Origin: Gemmatimonadota bacterium
GTDB lineage: Bacteria > Gemmatimonadota > Gemmatimonadetes > Longimicrobiales > Gaopeijiaceae
DNA length: 36,085 nt
NCBI GenBank assembly: GCA_029863525.1
Contig: JAOTVL010000023.1
Span: forward strand, 1-36,085
Reading direction: 5' to 3'
Part shown: positions 16,727 to 24,272 of the stretch, piece by piece
Numbering within the stretch: the first letter of the stretch is position 1
How the letters are laid out: each line of letters begins with the position of its first letter
The notes under the pieces: model-generated
Told to the model about the DNA's origin: nothing
Databases searched by the model: none
The model's input: the letters and a program-made list of their open reading frames with translations, nothing else
Made by a program: the position numbers and the translations under genes

Positions 16727-17518
16727 ATGGATCTAGGAATCGAAGGCAAGGTCGCCGTCGTGGCGGGCTCCAGTCAGGGCCTCGGACGGGCGATCGCGGA
16801 CGTGCTCGCCGCCGAAGGCGTGAAGCTCGTCATCAACTCGCGCTCGGCCGACAAGCTGGCGGCCGTCAAGGACGAGATCGTGGCCGCGACCGGGGCCGAC
16901 GTCGCGTCGGTGGCGTCCGACCTCAGCGAGCCGGACGGCGCGACGAGCCTGATCACGAAGGCCGAGGCGGCGTTCGGGCAGGTCGACATCCTCGTCACGA
17001 ACACCGGCGGACCTCCGGCGGGAATGTTCGAGGACCATTCCGCCGAGGTGTGGCGCGAGGCCATCGCGCAAAACTTCGAGAGCGTCGTGAACCTCGTTCG
17101 CGCGGCGCTTCCCGGAATGAAGCAGCGTCGATGGGGCCGCATCGTCAACGTCACGTCGATCTCCGTGAAGCAGCCGGTCGAGGGCCTGATCCTCTCGAAT
17201 TCGATCCGGGCGGGCGTCACCGGCTTCGCCAAGACGATCTCCAACGAGGTCGCACGCTACAACGTGACGGTGAACAACGTACTTCCCGGGTATACGCGCA
17301 CCGAGCGCCTCATACATTTGGCGGAGGCGGTGTCGGAGCGCGATGACAAGACCATCGAGCAGGTCTACGAAGGCTGGGCCGCCGAGATCCCGATGGGCAG
17401 GCTCGCGGAGCCACCGGAGTTGGGAGCGGTTGCGGCCTTTCTCTGTTCCGAGCAGGCATCCTACGTCACTGGACAATCGGTCGCCGTGGACGGCGGCTGG
17501 ATCAAAGGACTCGTGTAA
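16727..17518 (+). CDS. SDR-family protein with replaced catalytic Tyr and Lys
   Basis: The 263-residue protein starts at ATG 16727. It has the Rossmann cofactor motif GSSQGLG (14-20), an NTGG in place of the usual NNAG, the active-site Ser region VTSIS (142-146), and the C-terminal VDGG. Where classical SDRs have YxxxK, it reads LSNSI (156-160), so both catalytic residues are missing. I recall a broad SDR subgroup with this LSNSxR pattern, so this looks like a stable subfamily and not decay. It is likely annotated as 3-oxoacyl-ACP reductase by similarity, but ordinary keto-reduction is doubtful. Its stop shares one base with the start of the aminotransferase gene (TAATG), which implies coupling. 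Confidence 0.88.
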   Translation: MDLGIEGKVAVVAGSSQGLGRAIADVLAAEGVKLVINSRSADKLAAVKDEIVAATGADVASVASDLSEPDGATSLITKAEAAFGQVDILVTNTGGPPAGMFEDHSAEVWREAIAQNFESVVNLVRAALPGMKQRRWGRIVNVTSISVKQPVEGLILSNSIRAGVTGFAKTISNEVARYNVTVNNVLPGYTRTERLIHLAEAVSERDDKTIEQVYEGWAAEIPMGRLAEPPELGAVAAFLCSEQASYVTGQSVAVDGGWIKGLV

Positions 17519-18450
17519 TGGGCGCAGTAGGCTTTCAGGAAGCGGATTGGATCTGGAAGGACGGCGAGTACGTTGCGTGGCACGACTGCAAGGTCCACCT
17601 CCTCGCCACCGCCGTGCAGTTCGGGACGTCCGTCTTCGAGGGGATTCGCGCATACCCCACGGACAAGGGCCCGGCCGTCTTCCGGCTCCGCGAGCACATC
17701 GACCGGCTCGTCGACTCGGCGACCATCTATCGGATGCTCCCCGAGTACGACGCGGACACGCTGTTCAATGTGTGCCTCGAGGTCATTCGCAAGAACGGGC
17801 TCACGAACTGCTATATCCGCCCGATGATCCTGCGTGGGTACGGCACGCCGGGGTTGGACCCGACGCTCAGCCCCATCGACACGTACGTCGCCGCGTGGGG
17901 GTGGGGCACGTACTTGGGCCAGGAAGCCTTGGAGGCCGGCGTCGACGTGTGCGTGTCGTCGTGGAGTCGGATGGCGCCGAACACGTTCCCCGCACGCGCA
18001 AAGGCCGGCGGGCACTATGTGAACGCGCAGCTCATGAAGATGGAGGCCGTCGCGAACGGCTACGTCGACGCGATCGCGCTCGCACCCGGTGGTACGGTCA
18101 GCGAAGGAAGCGGCATGAACCTCTTCCTGGTCGACGAGGGCAAGATCATCACTCCCGTGCTGGATGGCACCTCACTCGCGGGCATCACGCGTAGCGCCGT
18201 CATCCAGATGGCACGCGATCTGGGGTACGAGGTCGAGGCCCGGATGGTGCCGCGGGAAGAGCTCTACACCGTGGATGAGCTCTTCTTCACCGGAACGGCC
18301 GCCGAGGTCACCCCGATACGCAGTGTCGACCGGATCGAGATCGGGAAGGGTAGGGCCGGCCCCATCACTCTCGAGATCCAAAAGCGCTTCCTCGAGACGG
18401 TGCGCGGTGAGAACGACGATCCCCACGGGTATTTGACGTTCGTGGACTGA
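17518..18450 (+). CDS. ilvE: branched-chain amino acid aminotransferase
   Basis: The 310-residue enzyme matches class IV PLP transaminases along its full length: FGTSVFEGIRAY near the N-terminus, the PLP-binding Lys162 in AKAGGHYVNAQ, SEGSGMNLF, and GITR at about 222-225. It interconverts Leu, Ile and Val with their 2-oxo acids using glutamate and 2-oxoglutarate. It is the last gene of a cupin-SDR-ilvE group. Its TGA lies directly against the TGA of the opposite-strand DUF3179 gene, both inside the palindrome ACTGATCAGT (18446-18455). Confidence 0.95.
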   Translation: MGAVGFQEADWIWKDGEYVAWHDCKVHLLATAVQFGTSVFEGIRAYPTDKGPAVFRLREHIDRLVDSATIYRMLPEYDADTLFNVCLEVIRKNGLTNCYIRPMILRGYGTPGLDPTLSPIDTYVAAWGWGTYLGQEALEAGVDVCVSSWSRMAPNTFPARAKAGGHYVNAQLMKMEAVANGYVDAIALAPGGTVSEGSGMNLFLVDEGKIITPVLDGTSLAGITRSAVIQMARDLGYEVEARMVPREELYTVDELFFTGTAAEVTPIRSVDRIEIGKGRAGPITLEIQKRFLETVRGENDDPHGYLTFVD

Positions 18451-19515
18451 TCAGTCCCGCCCCTCCCAGATCTCGGTCCCGGGAAAGGTCAGCGAGAAGC
18501 CGTACCAGCGTGTGAAGACCTGCAACGGGCGAAGCGTCTCGAGCTTGTCACCGTTCGCCGCATAGAGCAGGCCGTTCTCCACGTAGGTACCGTCGGAGAG
18601 CCGGAGGACCTCGCCTTCCCACTCGGGGTCGCCTCCGTCCACGATCAGCGCCGCCGGGACGAACGTCCTCGGGTCGATGTAGATGAGGACATCACGGCCG
18701 CTGAAGGCGTCGACGATCGCTCGCCCTTCGTCCCGCAGACGATCCATCGGGTAGTACATCGCCTCATGATCGGTCCACAGGCCCATGCCCAGATCCATCG
18801 TCGGGCGGCGCTCGTCTTCCCGCTCGACGGTCGACTGGAAGAACCCGTTGAGTCTGCCCCGTATGCCCGCCAGGAGCCCGCCGACCTTCATCTGGTCGTC
18901 GGTGCGAATGGCCTGAGGCGACAGCGTCACCATGGCGTCCGGATCGGCCTGCAGTGCGCGCTCGACCGTGGTCTGGACCAGCGCGTCCACCTCGAGCTTT
19001 TGTCCGACCAGCGGTCCGTACACCGCCTCGCCCGTCATGTGATCCCAGAACGTCCCCGACTGCTCGTCCCGCATGAGAAAGAGCCCATCAAACAGGCCCT
19101 GCTCCGCGAACCAGTGAACCTCGTCACCCACGCGTGGAGTCATCCTGACCCCTGAGTTGCAGACCACTCAGAAGGTGACCATCCACGGTTCGCCCGCCAT
19201 CTCGCCCTGCGCGACGTGGTGATACGACATCTGACTCGACACGAGGACCAGCGTCTTGCCGCCGGCCTCGAAGGTGAGCACCGGCGTGTCCGCGGCCACG
19301 TCGCGCGCGCCCAGCGCCCCGGAGAGCGGCGTCCACTCCGGATTCCTGAGCGGCACGAAATTCGGGGTCGCGAAGAAAAGCGCCCTCTCCGGGTCGAAGT
19401 CCTCCGCCATCGGTTGGTTCGGTGGTGGCGGCACGGCGACGAACCGCTGGGCCTCCGCGTCGGTGGACATCAGCACCACGGCCGACAAGGCCAGGGTTGC
19501 GGGTCGGACATTCAC
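18451..19515 (-). CDS. DUF3179 protein, candidate selenoprotein with in-frame TGA (UxxC)
   Basis: The gene starts at GTG 19515, with AGGAG 7 bases upstream, and begins with a signal peptide ending TDAEA-Q. The same frame runs to 18451 with one interruption, a TGA at 19168-19170 (codon 116). Both sides match DUF3179: upstream a segment equivalent to the family's GEP-V-VTY, downstream VVCNSG, then GLFDGLFLMRDEQSGTFWDHMTGEAVYGPLVG, equivalent to the family's NS-LVMYD...SLWSQ-TGEAI-GPL. Family members, from memory, read YCPLCN here, so the TGA replaces the first Cys of CxxC. The simplest reading is selenocysteine, giving a 354-residue exported protein with a U-V-V-C redox motif. A nonsense mutation or sequencing error is the alternative. 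The coding frame on both sides appears intact. A hairpin at 19136-19152 supports recoding. DUF3179 has no known function. Confidence 0.72.
19136..19152 (-). promoter_or_regulatory. candidate bacterial SECIS stem-loop
   Basis: On the mRNA strand GGGGUCA-GGA-UGACUCC forms a 7-base-pair stem (one G-U pair) with a GGA loop. It begins 15 bases after the TGA, placing the loop 22 bases downstream. As I remember the published bSECIS model, the loop should be 16-37 bases from the UGA, have 3-14 bases, contain G among its first two, and sit on a stem of 4-16 pairs. All four hold. The codons forming it (TCA, GGG, AGG, ACT, CCA) look atypical for this GC-rich gene. Confidence 0.6.
19168..19170 (-). other. 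in-frame TGA, candidate selenocysteine codon
   Basis: This TGA interrupts an otherwise continuous DUF3179 reading frame. It stands at the first Cys position of the family's CxxC motif, three residues before the retained Cys119. Confidence 0.65.
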
Positions 19516-19685
19516 GTTCGGGCTCCTCGTCGGGTGGGCTTGAGGGCTTCGCACGCTTAATACGGGCGTCGTCGCGAAGGATCCCGACCGTGCGCTGGCG
19601 GCGCTGCCCCATTCCCCCTTGGACGGGACTTCGCCACCGTGCGATGGTTGAGGGTTGCGGAAGTGATTTCCTGGGAGGCGACACC

Positions 19686-19910
19686 ATGGGAAGGATCGTG
19701 TTCGGCATCATTCTCGCTGTGGTCGGTGGCGTAGCGCTCTGGCTGGGCGAGATCCCGTATACGGAGCGGGAGACGATCGAGCTGGGACCGATTCAGGCGT
19801 CGGCCGACGTCGATCGTGCGCTGGAGATTCCGCCGATCGCCGCGGGATTGGTCCTCGCGCTCGGCGTTGGCATCGTGGCGTATGATGTCGCCCGGAGAGG
19901 CACCTCGTGA
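19686..19910 (+). CDS. small two-helix membrane protein (DUF3185-like)
   Basis: The 74-residue protein has an excellent ribosome site (GGGAGG 7 bases before ATG 19686). Two hydrophobic segments, IVFGIILAVVGGVALWLG at the N-terminus and IAAGLVLALGVGIVAYDV at the C-terminus, flank a short polar loop, the layout of DUF3185 membrane proteins. The function of that family is unknown. Its stop overlaps the GTG of the following peptidase gene (GTGA). Confidence 0.75.
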   Translation: MGRIVFGIILAVVGGVALWLGEIPYTERETIELGPIQASADVDRALEIPPIAAGLVLALGVGIVAYDVARRGTS

Positions 19911-21265
19911 AGACCTCGAAGGCGATTGCTTCTGTCGTCGCGATCCTCGCGATCGCGGGCGCATGTGCGCCGGACGCCGGAACCCCCGACCGGCCTCCCA
20001 CGATCGCCGAGACGCTGCCCTTTCCAGACGATCCGGACCTGTGGCCGTCGATTCGCGAGGAGCGTATTCGCACCCTACTCGCCCCCGCCATGCGGCGTGC
20101 CGGGGTCGACGCCTGGGTGGTCATGGCACGAGAGAACGCCAACGATCCGATCGCCGCCCACGTGGGGGCGGAGAACGCCGGTGGGCTGGCCGCGTTCCTC
20201 TTCTTCCTCCGCGACGACGGCACGCTGGAGTCGCTCGCGGTGTCCCCGGAGACGGAGGCGACCGCCCTCTCCGAAGTGACCCCGCTCGACTCCGTTCGCT
20301 CGGTCCGTCGGGGCACGAACATGTTCGACGCGGTCGCCGAGGAGCTGTCGGCCCGTGATCCCGATCGCATTGCCGTGAATAGCAGCAATCGCAACATCGC
20401 CGACGGGCTCTCCTGGACCCAGCGGAACGCTTTGGTGCGGGCCTTGGGACCGGGACTCGCCTCGCGGCTGGCCTCGTCCGAGGAGGTGATCATCGAATGG
20501 CTCTCGGTGAAGCTGCCCCGCGAGGTCGACATCATGCGACGCGCTGCCGAGCTGACCGAGAGACTCGAGCTCGAGGCGTACGCGATGGTCGAGCCAGGCG
20601 TCACGACCGACGCCGACCTGGCGCGGTTCCTCAAGATGCGGATGGCGCAGCTCGGCGTCGTCGACGGCTGGGCTCCGGATCAGAACCCGAATGTGAACTC
20701 CGGTCCCGACCGGGGGCACTCCCACGCGACCGAGAAAGTGATCCAGCCGGGTGACGTCATCCAGACCGACTTCGGCATCAAGGTCCACGGGATGTGGGTG
20801 ACCGACATTCAGCGCTTCGCCTACGTCCTTCGCCCAGGAGAGACGGACGCACCCCAGGAGATGCTGGCACGGTGGCAGCACGCGCGCGAGGGAAGTCGGG
20901 CGGCCTTCGACGCCATGCGCCCGGGCGTGAGGGGGTGGGACGTGGACCGCGCCCAGCGTGAGGTGCTCGAGCGGCACGGCTCGATTCCGATCATCTGGAG
21001 CACCGGGCACCCGGTCGGTTATTGGGCGCACGACGTCGGGCCTCGCCTGGGAGGCGCGGCGGGCGGGGCGCCACCGAGTGGGGACGCGTCCCGAGAGCTC
21101 AGGCCCGGACACACCTTCGCGTTCGACGGGTTCTTCGGCTGGCCACAGGACGACGGAACGACGAAGACGATCTCAGTGGAGGAGATGGTCGTCGTGACCG
21201 ATGCGGGTGCCGAGTGGTTGGTCGCCCCCCAGGAGGAGTGGGTGCTGATCCCCTCGTCTCGATAG
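19907..21265 (+). CDS. M24-family (Xaa-Pro aminopeptidase-like) lipoprotein
   Basis: The 452-residue protein starts at GTG 19907, overlapping the previous stop, and has a lipoprotein signal (SVVAILAIAGAC, lipid Cys at about residue 20). An N-terminal domain of about 190 residues precedes a creatinase-fold M24 domain. Four of the five expected metal ligands are visible: Asp in QTDFGIK, Asp in VTDIQR, His in STGHPVGY and the final Glu in SVEEMVVVT. At the fourth, families usually have Glu (T-I-E-P-G), and this protein reads AFDGF, an Asp. It may be a periplasmic peptidase for X-Pro peptides, or a relative with altered metal binding. It is translationally coupled to the small membrane protein gene. 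Confidence 0.85.
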   Translation: MKTSKAIASVVAILAIAGACAPDAGTPDRPPTIAETLPFPDDPDLWPSIREERIRTLLAPAMRRAGVDAWVVMARENANDPIAAHVGAENAGGLAAFLFFLRDDGTLESLAVSPETEATALSEVTPLDSVRSVRRGTNMFDAVAEELSARDPDRIAVNSSNRNIADGLSWTQRNALVRALGPGLASRLASSEEVIIEWLSVKLPREVDIMRRAAELTERLELEAYAMVEPGVTTDADLARFLKMRMAQLGVVDGWAPDQNPNVNSGPDRGHSHATEKVIQPGDVIQTDFGIKVHGMWVTDIQRFAYVLRPGETDAPQEMLARWQHAREGSRAAFDAMRPGVRGWDVDRAQREVLERHGSIPIIWSTGHPVGYWAHDVGPRLGGAAGGAPPSGDASRELRPGHTFAFDGFFGWPQDDGTTKTISVEEMVVVTDAGAEWLVAPQEEWVLIPSSR

Positions 21266-21306
21266 GGTGTGAGTATCGGGACCCTCACCCCTGCGGCGCG
21301 CTGACC

Positions 21307-21774
21307 GTGGACGGCGGCTTCACGATCTGGGTCGACGCCGACGCGGCTCCGCGCGACGTGAAGGAGGTCGTCTTCCGTGCCGCGCTGCGGCTCGAGATCG
21401 CGACGGTGCTCGTCGCGAACCACCGGCTCGCGACTCCGCTCAACAATCGCTTCGTGACTACGGTGCTCGTGCAGCACGGTCCAGATGTCGCGGACCACTA
21501 CATCGCGGAGCGCTCCGATCCTGGAGACCTGGCCATCACCGCCGACATCCCGCTTGCGGCGGTCCTCGTCGAGAAAGGACTCGAGGTGCTGGACCCGCGC
21601 GGAGAACGGTACACGCCCGAGAACGTGCGCGAACGACTCTCCATCCGGGATTTCATGGACTCTCTCCGCACGACGGGGGTCGAGACGGGGGGACCCAGCG
21701 CCTTCGTCGCCAGCGACAAGCGGGAGTTCGCGAACGCGCTGGACCGCACGTTGACGAAGCGAATAAAGCGTTAG
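21307..21774 (+). CDS. YaiI/YqxD family (DUF188) protein
   Basis: The family N-terminus (TIWVDADAAPRDVKEVVFRAA) fixes the start near GTG 21307, giving 155 residues, the normal length. The conserved features TADIPLAAVLVEKGLEVLDPRG and YTPENVRERLSIRDFMD are present. The family usually reads DADACP; here the Cys is Ala. The fold is PIN-like and its function is not established. No clear Shine-Dalgarno is seen, so the exact start is uncertain. It ends 50 bases before the convergent photolyase gene. Confidence 0.85.
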   Translation: MDGGFTIWVDADAAPRDVKEVVFRAALRLEIATVLVANHRLATPLNNRFVTTVLVQHGPDVADHYIAERSDPGDLAITADIPLAAVLVEKGLEVLDPRGERYTPENVRERLSIRDFMDSLRTTGVETGGPSAFVASDKREFANALDRTLTKRIKR

Positions 21775-21789
21775 GCCTCGGAAGCGCCT

Positions 21790-21806
21790 CGGATCGGGGT
21801 GATCCG
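21790..21806. terminator. possible bidirectional hairpin between convergent genes
   Basis: CGGATC (21790-21795) and GATCCG (21801-21806) form a 6-base-pair stem with a GGGGT loop between the ends of the YaiI-family and photolyase genes. There is no T-run on either side, so termination by this stem is uncertain. Confidence 0.3.
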
Positions 21807-21824
21807 GCCAGCGAGCCGCAAGCG

Positions 21825-23354
21825 TCAGAGTGAGCCGTCAGTAAGGGCAGCGCGTACCTGCTTGGCCCGCTCGAGAATCGCCGCTCGTTCCCCCTCGTCC
21901 CGGCGTTCCCAGTTCCGCACCATCAGCCTCATGCGGTGGTTCTGCGACCACGTCTCCCGATGATGATCGATGAAGTCCCAGTAGAGACTGTTGAGCGGGC
22001 AGGCATTCTGGCCGACGGTCTCTTTCGGATCGAAGACGCACGCCGTGCAGTGATCACTCATGCGATTCACATAGTTGCCGCTGGCCGCGTAGGGCTTCGA
22101 CGTGAAGGAGCCGAGGTCCGCGAACTGGCTCATTCCCATGACGTTGGGCGTGACCACCCAGTCGAGCGCGTCCACGTAACAGCCGAGAAACCACTCGTTG
22201 AGCTCCCGTGGGTCCACGCGCGCGATGAGCGCGAGGTTGCCCAGTACCATGAGTCGCTGGATGTGGTATGTATGCCCGGTCGCGCGGAGTTGATCCACGG
22301 CCTTCGCCAGGCAGCGCATGTCAGTGGGGGCGCCCCAGAACGCTTCCGGTAGAGGGTGCGTGTGCTCGAGGCCGTTGGCCGCACGGAGCTCGGGCATCTT
22401 GGTGCGGTAGACGTGTCGCATGAATTCGCGCCAACCGAGCACTTGTCTGAGAAATCCCTCGATCGAGGGCAGCGGCACGTCGTTTTTCGCGTCGGCGGCG
22501 TGCTCCAGCGCCCGCTCGCATACCTCGAGCGGGTGCAGGAGTCCGAGGTTGAGAGGGACACTGAGGAGACTGTGGTACAACACCGGCTCTCCCTCGACGA
22601 TCGCATCTTCGTAGGGACCGAACGCCGCGAGCCTATTCTCGACGAAGTCGTCCAGCGCTGCGAGCGCCTGCACCCGCGTCACGGGCCATTTGAAATCGTC
22701 CAGCGTTCCGAAGTGGTCTGGGTATGACGACGAGACGTCGTTCATGACCTCACGAGTAATCGCGTCGGGTTCGAACTCGAGCGGCGGCGGGAAGACATGA
22801 TCGGCGGGGGGCGTCTTCCGGATCTCATTGTCGTAGTTCCACTGACCCCCGACCGGCTCGCCCCCGTCCATGAGCCACCCGAGCCGTTTCCTCGACTCGC
22901 GATAGAAGTACTCCTGCCGGAGTGATGTTCGTCCTTCGGCCCACACGTCGAATTCACGCTTCGTCGTGAGCCAGAGACCGCTCGGCACGACATCCAGCCG
23001 GCCCTCCGAAGACTCTATCGCGGTGCGCAGGCGCGCCTCCACGCCCCAGTCCGTCGGCTCCATGACTTCGATACTCACCCCGGGGTTCATCTCGACGTAC
23101 GCTCGAAGACCTTCTTCGAAGCCGTCGGCCTTCCGGTAGTCCACCGCGAAGCCAAGGTCTTCGAGCTCACGCGCGAAGTGGCGCATCGCCGAGAAGACCA
23201 GCACGAGCTTCTGCTTATGATGCGGAAGCGATCGAGCGAGGCTGTCCGATTCGATCATGAGCACGCTCGTCTGCGCCGGCAGGGCCGTCGCGAGTGGCTC
23301 GACGGATCGATTGAGCTGGTCTCCGAGCACCAGAATGTGCCGGTGCTCGCTCAC
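21825..23354 (-). CDS. phrB: iron-sulfur (6-4) photolyase / bacterial cryptochrome (PhrB/CryB type)
   Basis: The 509-residue flavoprotein has the ribolumazine-type N-terminus (LVLGDQLN) and the characteristic C-terminal iron-sulfur region. Cys348, Cys436, Cys439 and Cys452 have exactly the spacing of the four [4Fe-4S] ligands of Agrobacterium PhrB (350, 438, 441, 454, from memory). The C-terminal motifs NVMGMSQFADLG, TSKPYAASGNYVNRMSDHC and NSLYWDFIDHH are those of the FeS-BCP subfamily. It should repair (6-4) photoproducts using FAD and light, or act as a photoreceptor. The start is GTG 23354, overlapping the stop of the membrane protein gene before it (GTGA). It is the last of three genes on the minus side of a probable light-response cluster. 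Confidence 0.95.
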   Translation of the reverse strand: MSEHRHILVLGDQLNRSVEPLATALPAQTSVLMIESDSLARSLPHHKQKLVLVFSAMRHFARELEDLGFAVDYRKADGFEEGLRAYVEMNPGVSIEVMEPTDWGVEARLRTAIESSEGRLDVVPSGLWLTTKREFDVWAEGRTSLRQEYFYRESRKRLGWLMDGGEPVGGQWNYDNEIRKTPPADHVFPPPLEFEPDAITREVMNDVSSSYPDHFGTLDDFKWPVTRVQALAALDDFVENRLAAFGPYEDAIVEGEPVLYHSLLSVPLNLGLLHPLEVCERALEHAADAKNDVPLPSIEGFLRQVLGWREFMRHVYRTKMPELRAANGLEHTHPLPEAFWGAPTDMRCLAKAVDQLRATGHTYHIQRLMVLGNLALIARVDPRELNEWFLGCYVDALDWVVTPNVMGMSQFADLGSFTSKPYAASGNYVNRMSDHCTACVFDPKETVGQNACPLNSLYWDFIDHHRETWSQNHRMRLMVRNWERRDEGERAAILERAKQVRAALTDGSL

Positions 23355-23782
23355 GGAACGAGTGCGATCGCGATCGGGACCCGAGCGACCCAGGCGACCG
23401 TCCGGATCCAGTTGCTCCCGACGAGTCGCCGATGCACCGCCTCGTCGAATCCCTTCAGCAGACGCCGATGCGCGGGCGACTGAAGCACCGCCGTCGACAC
23501 CCAGATGACGCCGAGCAGCGCGACCCCGGCCAGCGCCGCGGCCGCGCCGGAAGTGCCCATGGCTTCAGCTACCAGCCAAAGAGCCGTCGCGAGCTCGACG
23601 ATCATCGGGGGTCCGACCACCCACGCCGTACGAACGGTGTGCGCCTGCTCGTAGTGCGCGAAGGTGGGCCGACCCACCACCGCCATGAGCGGATAGTGGA
23701 CCACTTGGACGAATACGATCGCCCCCGCCATGAACGCCGTCGCCACCAAGTGGAGAAACGCGATCGAGTCTAGCGACAACAC
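23351..23782 (-). CDS. four-helix membrane protein (DUF1772-like) of the photolyase operon
   Basis: The 143-residue protein has about four hydrophobic segments (residues 5-30, 55-75, 80-100 and 123-143) and a charged loop with conserved-looking HYPLM, FAHYEQAH and PPMIVE motifs. These recall DUF1772-like integral membrane proteins, but I am not certain of the family. It lies between a DoxX-like gene and the photolyase gene, overlapping the latter by 4 bases. Its role is unknown; linkage to photolyase suggests induction by light. Confidence 0.75.
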   Translation of the reverse strand: MLSLDSIAFLHLVATAFMAGAIVFVQVVHYPLMAVVGRPTFAHYEQAHTVRTAWVVGPPMIVELATALWLVAEAMGTSGAAAALAGVALLGVIWVSTAVLQSPAHRRLLKGFDEAVHRRLVGSNWIRTVAWVARVPIAIALVP

Positions 23783-23788
23783 GCTGCG

Positions 23789-24160
23789 CTAGACCGTGTG
23801 GCCCACGACCACCAGTAGCGAGAGGGCAAGCATGAGGAATGCCGGCATCGCCTTCTTGATCGGGTCTCCCACCCGGAAATGCGCAGCGACGGCCGACAGC
23901 ATGAGGAGCGCCATTGCTCCGGCGGCGCCGATCGCGACGGGAGCGAAAAAGACACCGACCAACAGAAGAACGGCGAGGCTGACCTTGGCCGTCCCTACGG
24001 CCACGCGGACCCAGTCCGGGAGACCATAACGCCGAAACTCCTCTTCCATGTTCGACGCCCCGTCCGGCCGGAACGGCGTCGGGCGATCGCGGCGAATGAT
24101 CCAGACGTTGAAGATGCCGAGCGCGATGGCGACCTGCGCAATGATGGCGAGCGTGCTCAT
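23789..24160 (-). CDS. DoxX-like membrane protein
   Basis: The ATG at 24160 has GGGAG 5 bases upstream and opens directly onto a hydrophobic segment. The 123-residue protein has four predicted membrane helices and the DoxX-type motif YGLPDWVRVAVGTAKVSLAVLL between helices 1 and 2. DoxX relatives are associated with oxidative-stress or quinone-linked membrane reactions, but this subfamily is not characterised. It is the first gene of the photolyase operon and lies about 20 bases from a perfect TATAAT. Confidence 0.8.
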   Translation of the reverse strand: MSTLAIIAQVAIALGIFNVWIIRRDRPTPFRPDGASNMEEEFRRYGLPDWVRVAVGTAKVSLAVLLLVGVFFAPVAIGAAGAMALLMLSAVAAHFRVGDPIKKAMPAFLMLALSLLVVVGHTV

Positions 24161-24185
24161 GAGACTCCCTCGCTGATAACGTTTT

Positions 24186-24191
24186 ATTATA
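24186..24191 (-). promoter_or_regulatory. -10 element of the photolyase operon promoter
   Basis: A perfect TATAAT on the minus strand lies 25 bases before the DoxX-like start codon, in an AT-rich island inside GC-rich DNA. No good -35 is seen at 17 bases; TTGTCC is 20 bases upstream. A weak -35 would fit a promoter that needs an activator or is held by a repressor. Confidence 0.5.
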
Positions 24192-24220
24192 CAATACATA
24201 AACACAACCCTGGACAACGC
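24187..24220 (+). promoter_or_regulatory. candidate CarH/LitR-type operator (ACA direct repeats)
   Basis: Two adjacent 11-base units starting at 24187 and 24198 both fit the nTnnACAnn pattern I recall for the B12-dependent light repressor CarH. A third starts at 24210, one base out of phase. The repeats overlap the -10 of the photolyase operon and face the divergent flavin oxidoreductase gene. No regulator gene of this type is in the window. Confidence 0.4.
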
Positions 24221-24272
24221 ACAAGTCTCGCGATATTTTCCACAATAATGCTCTACAAAACATGAACATCAC

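Noticed and set aside
18451-19167. Separate short gene starting at the Met after the DUF3179 TGA
   Set aside because: It would lack a signal peptide and the first part of the domain; similarity and frame continue across the TGA, so one gene is more likely.
20075-21112. 345-codon minus-strand open frame across the M24 gene
   Set aside because: Shadow of the real peptidase gene; no recognisable domain and a start inside it.
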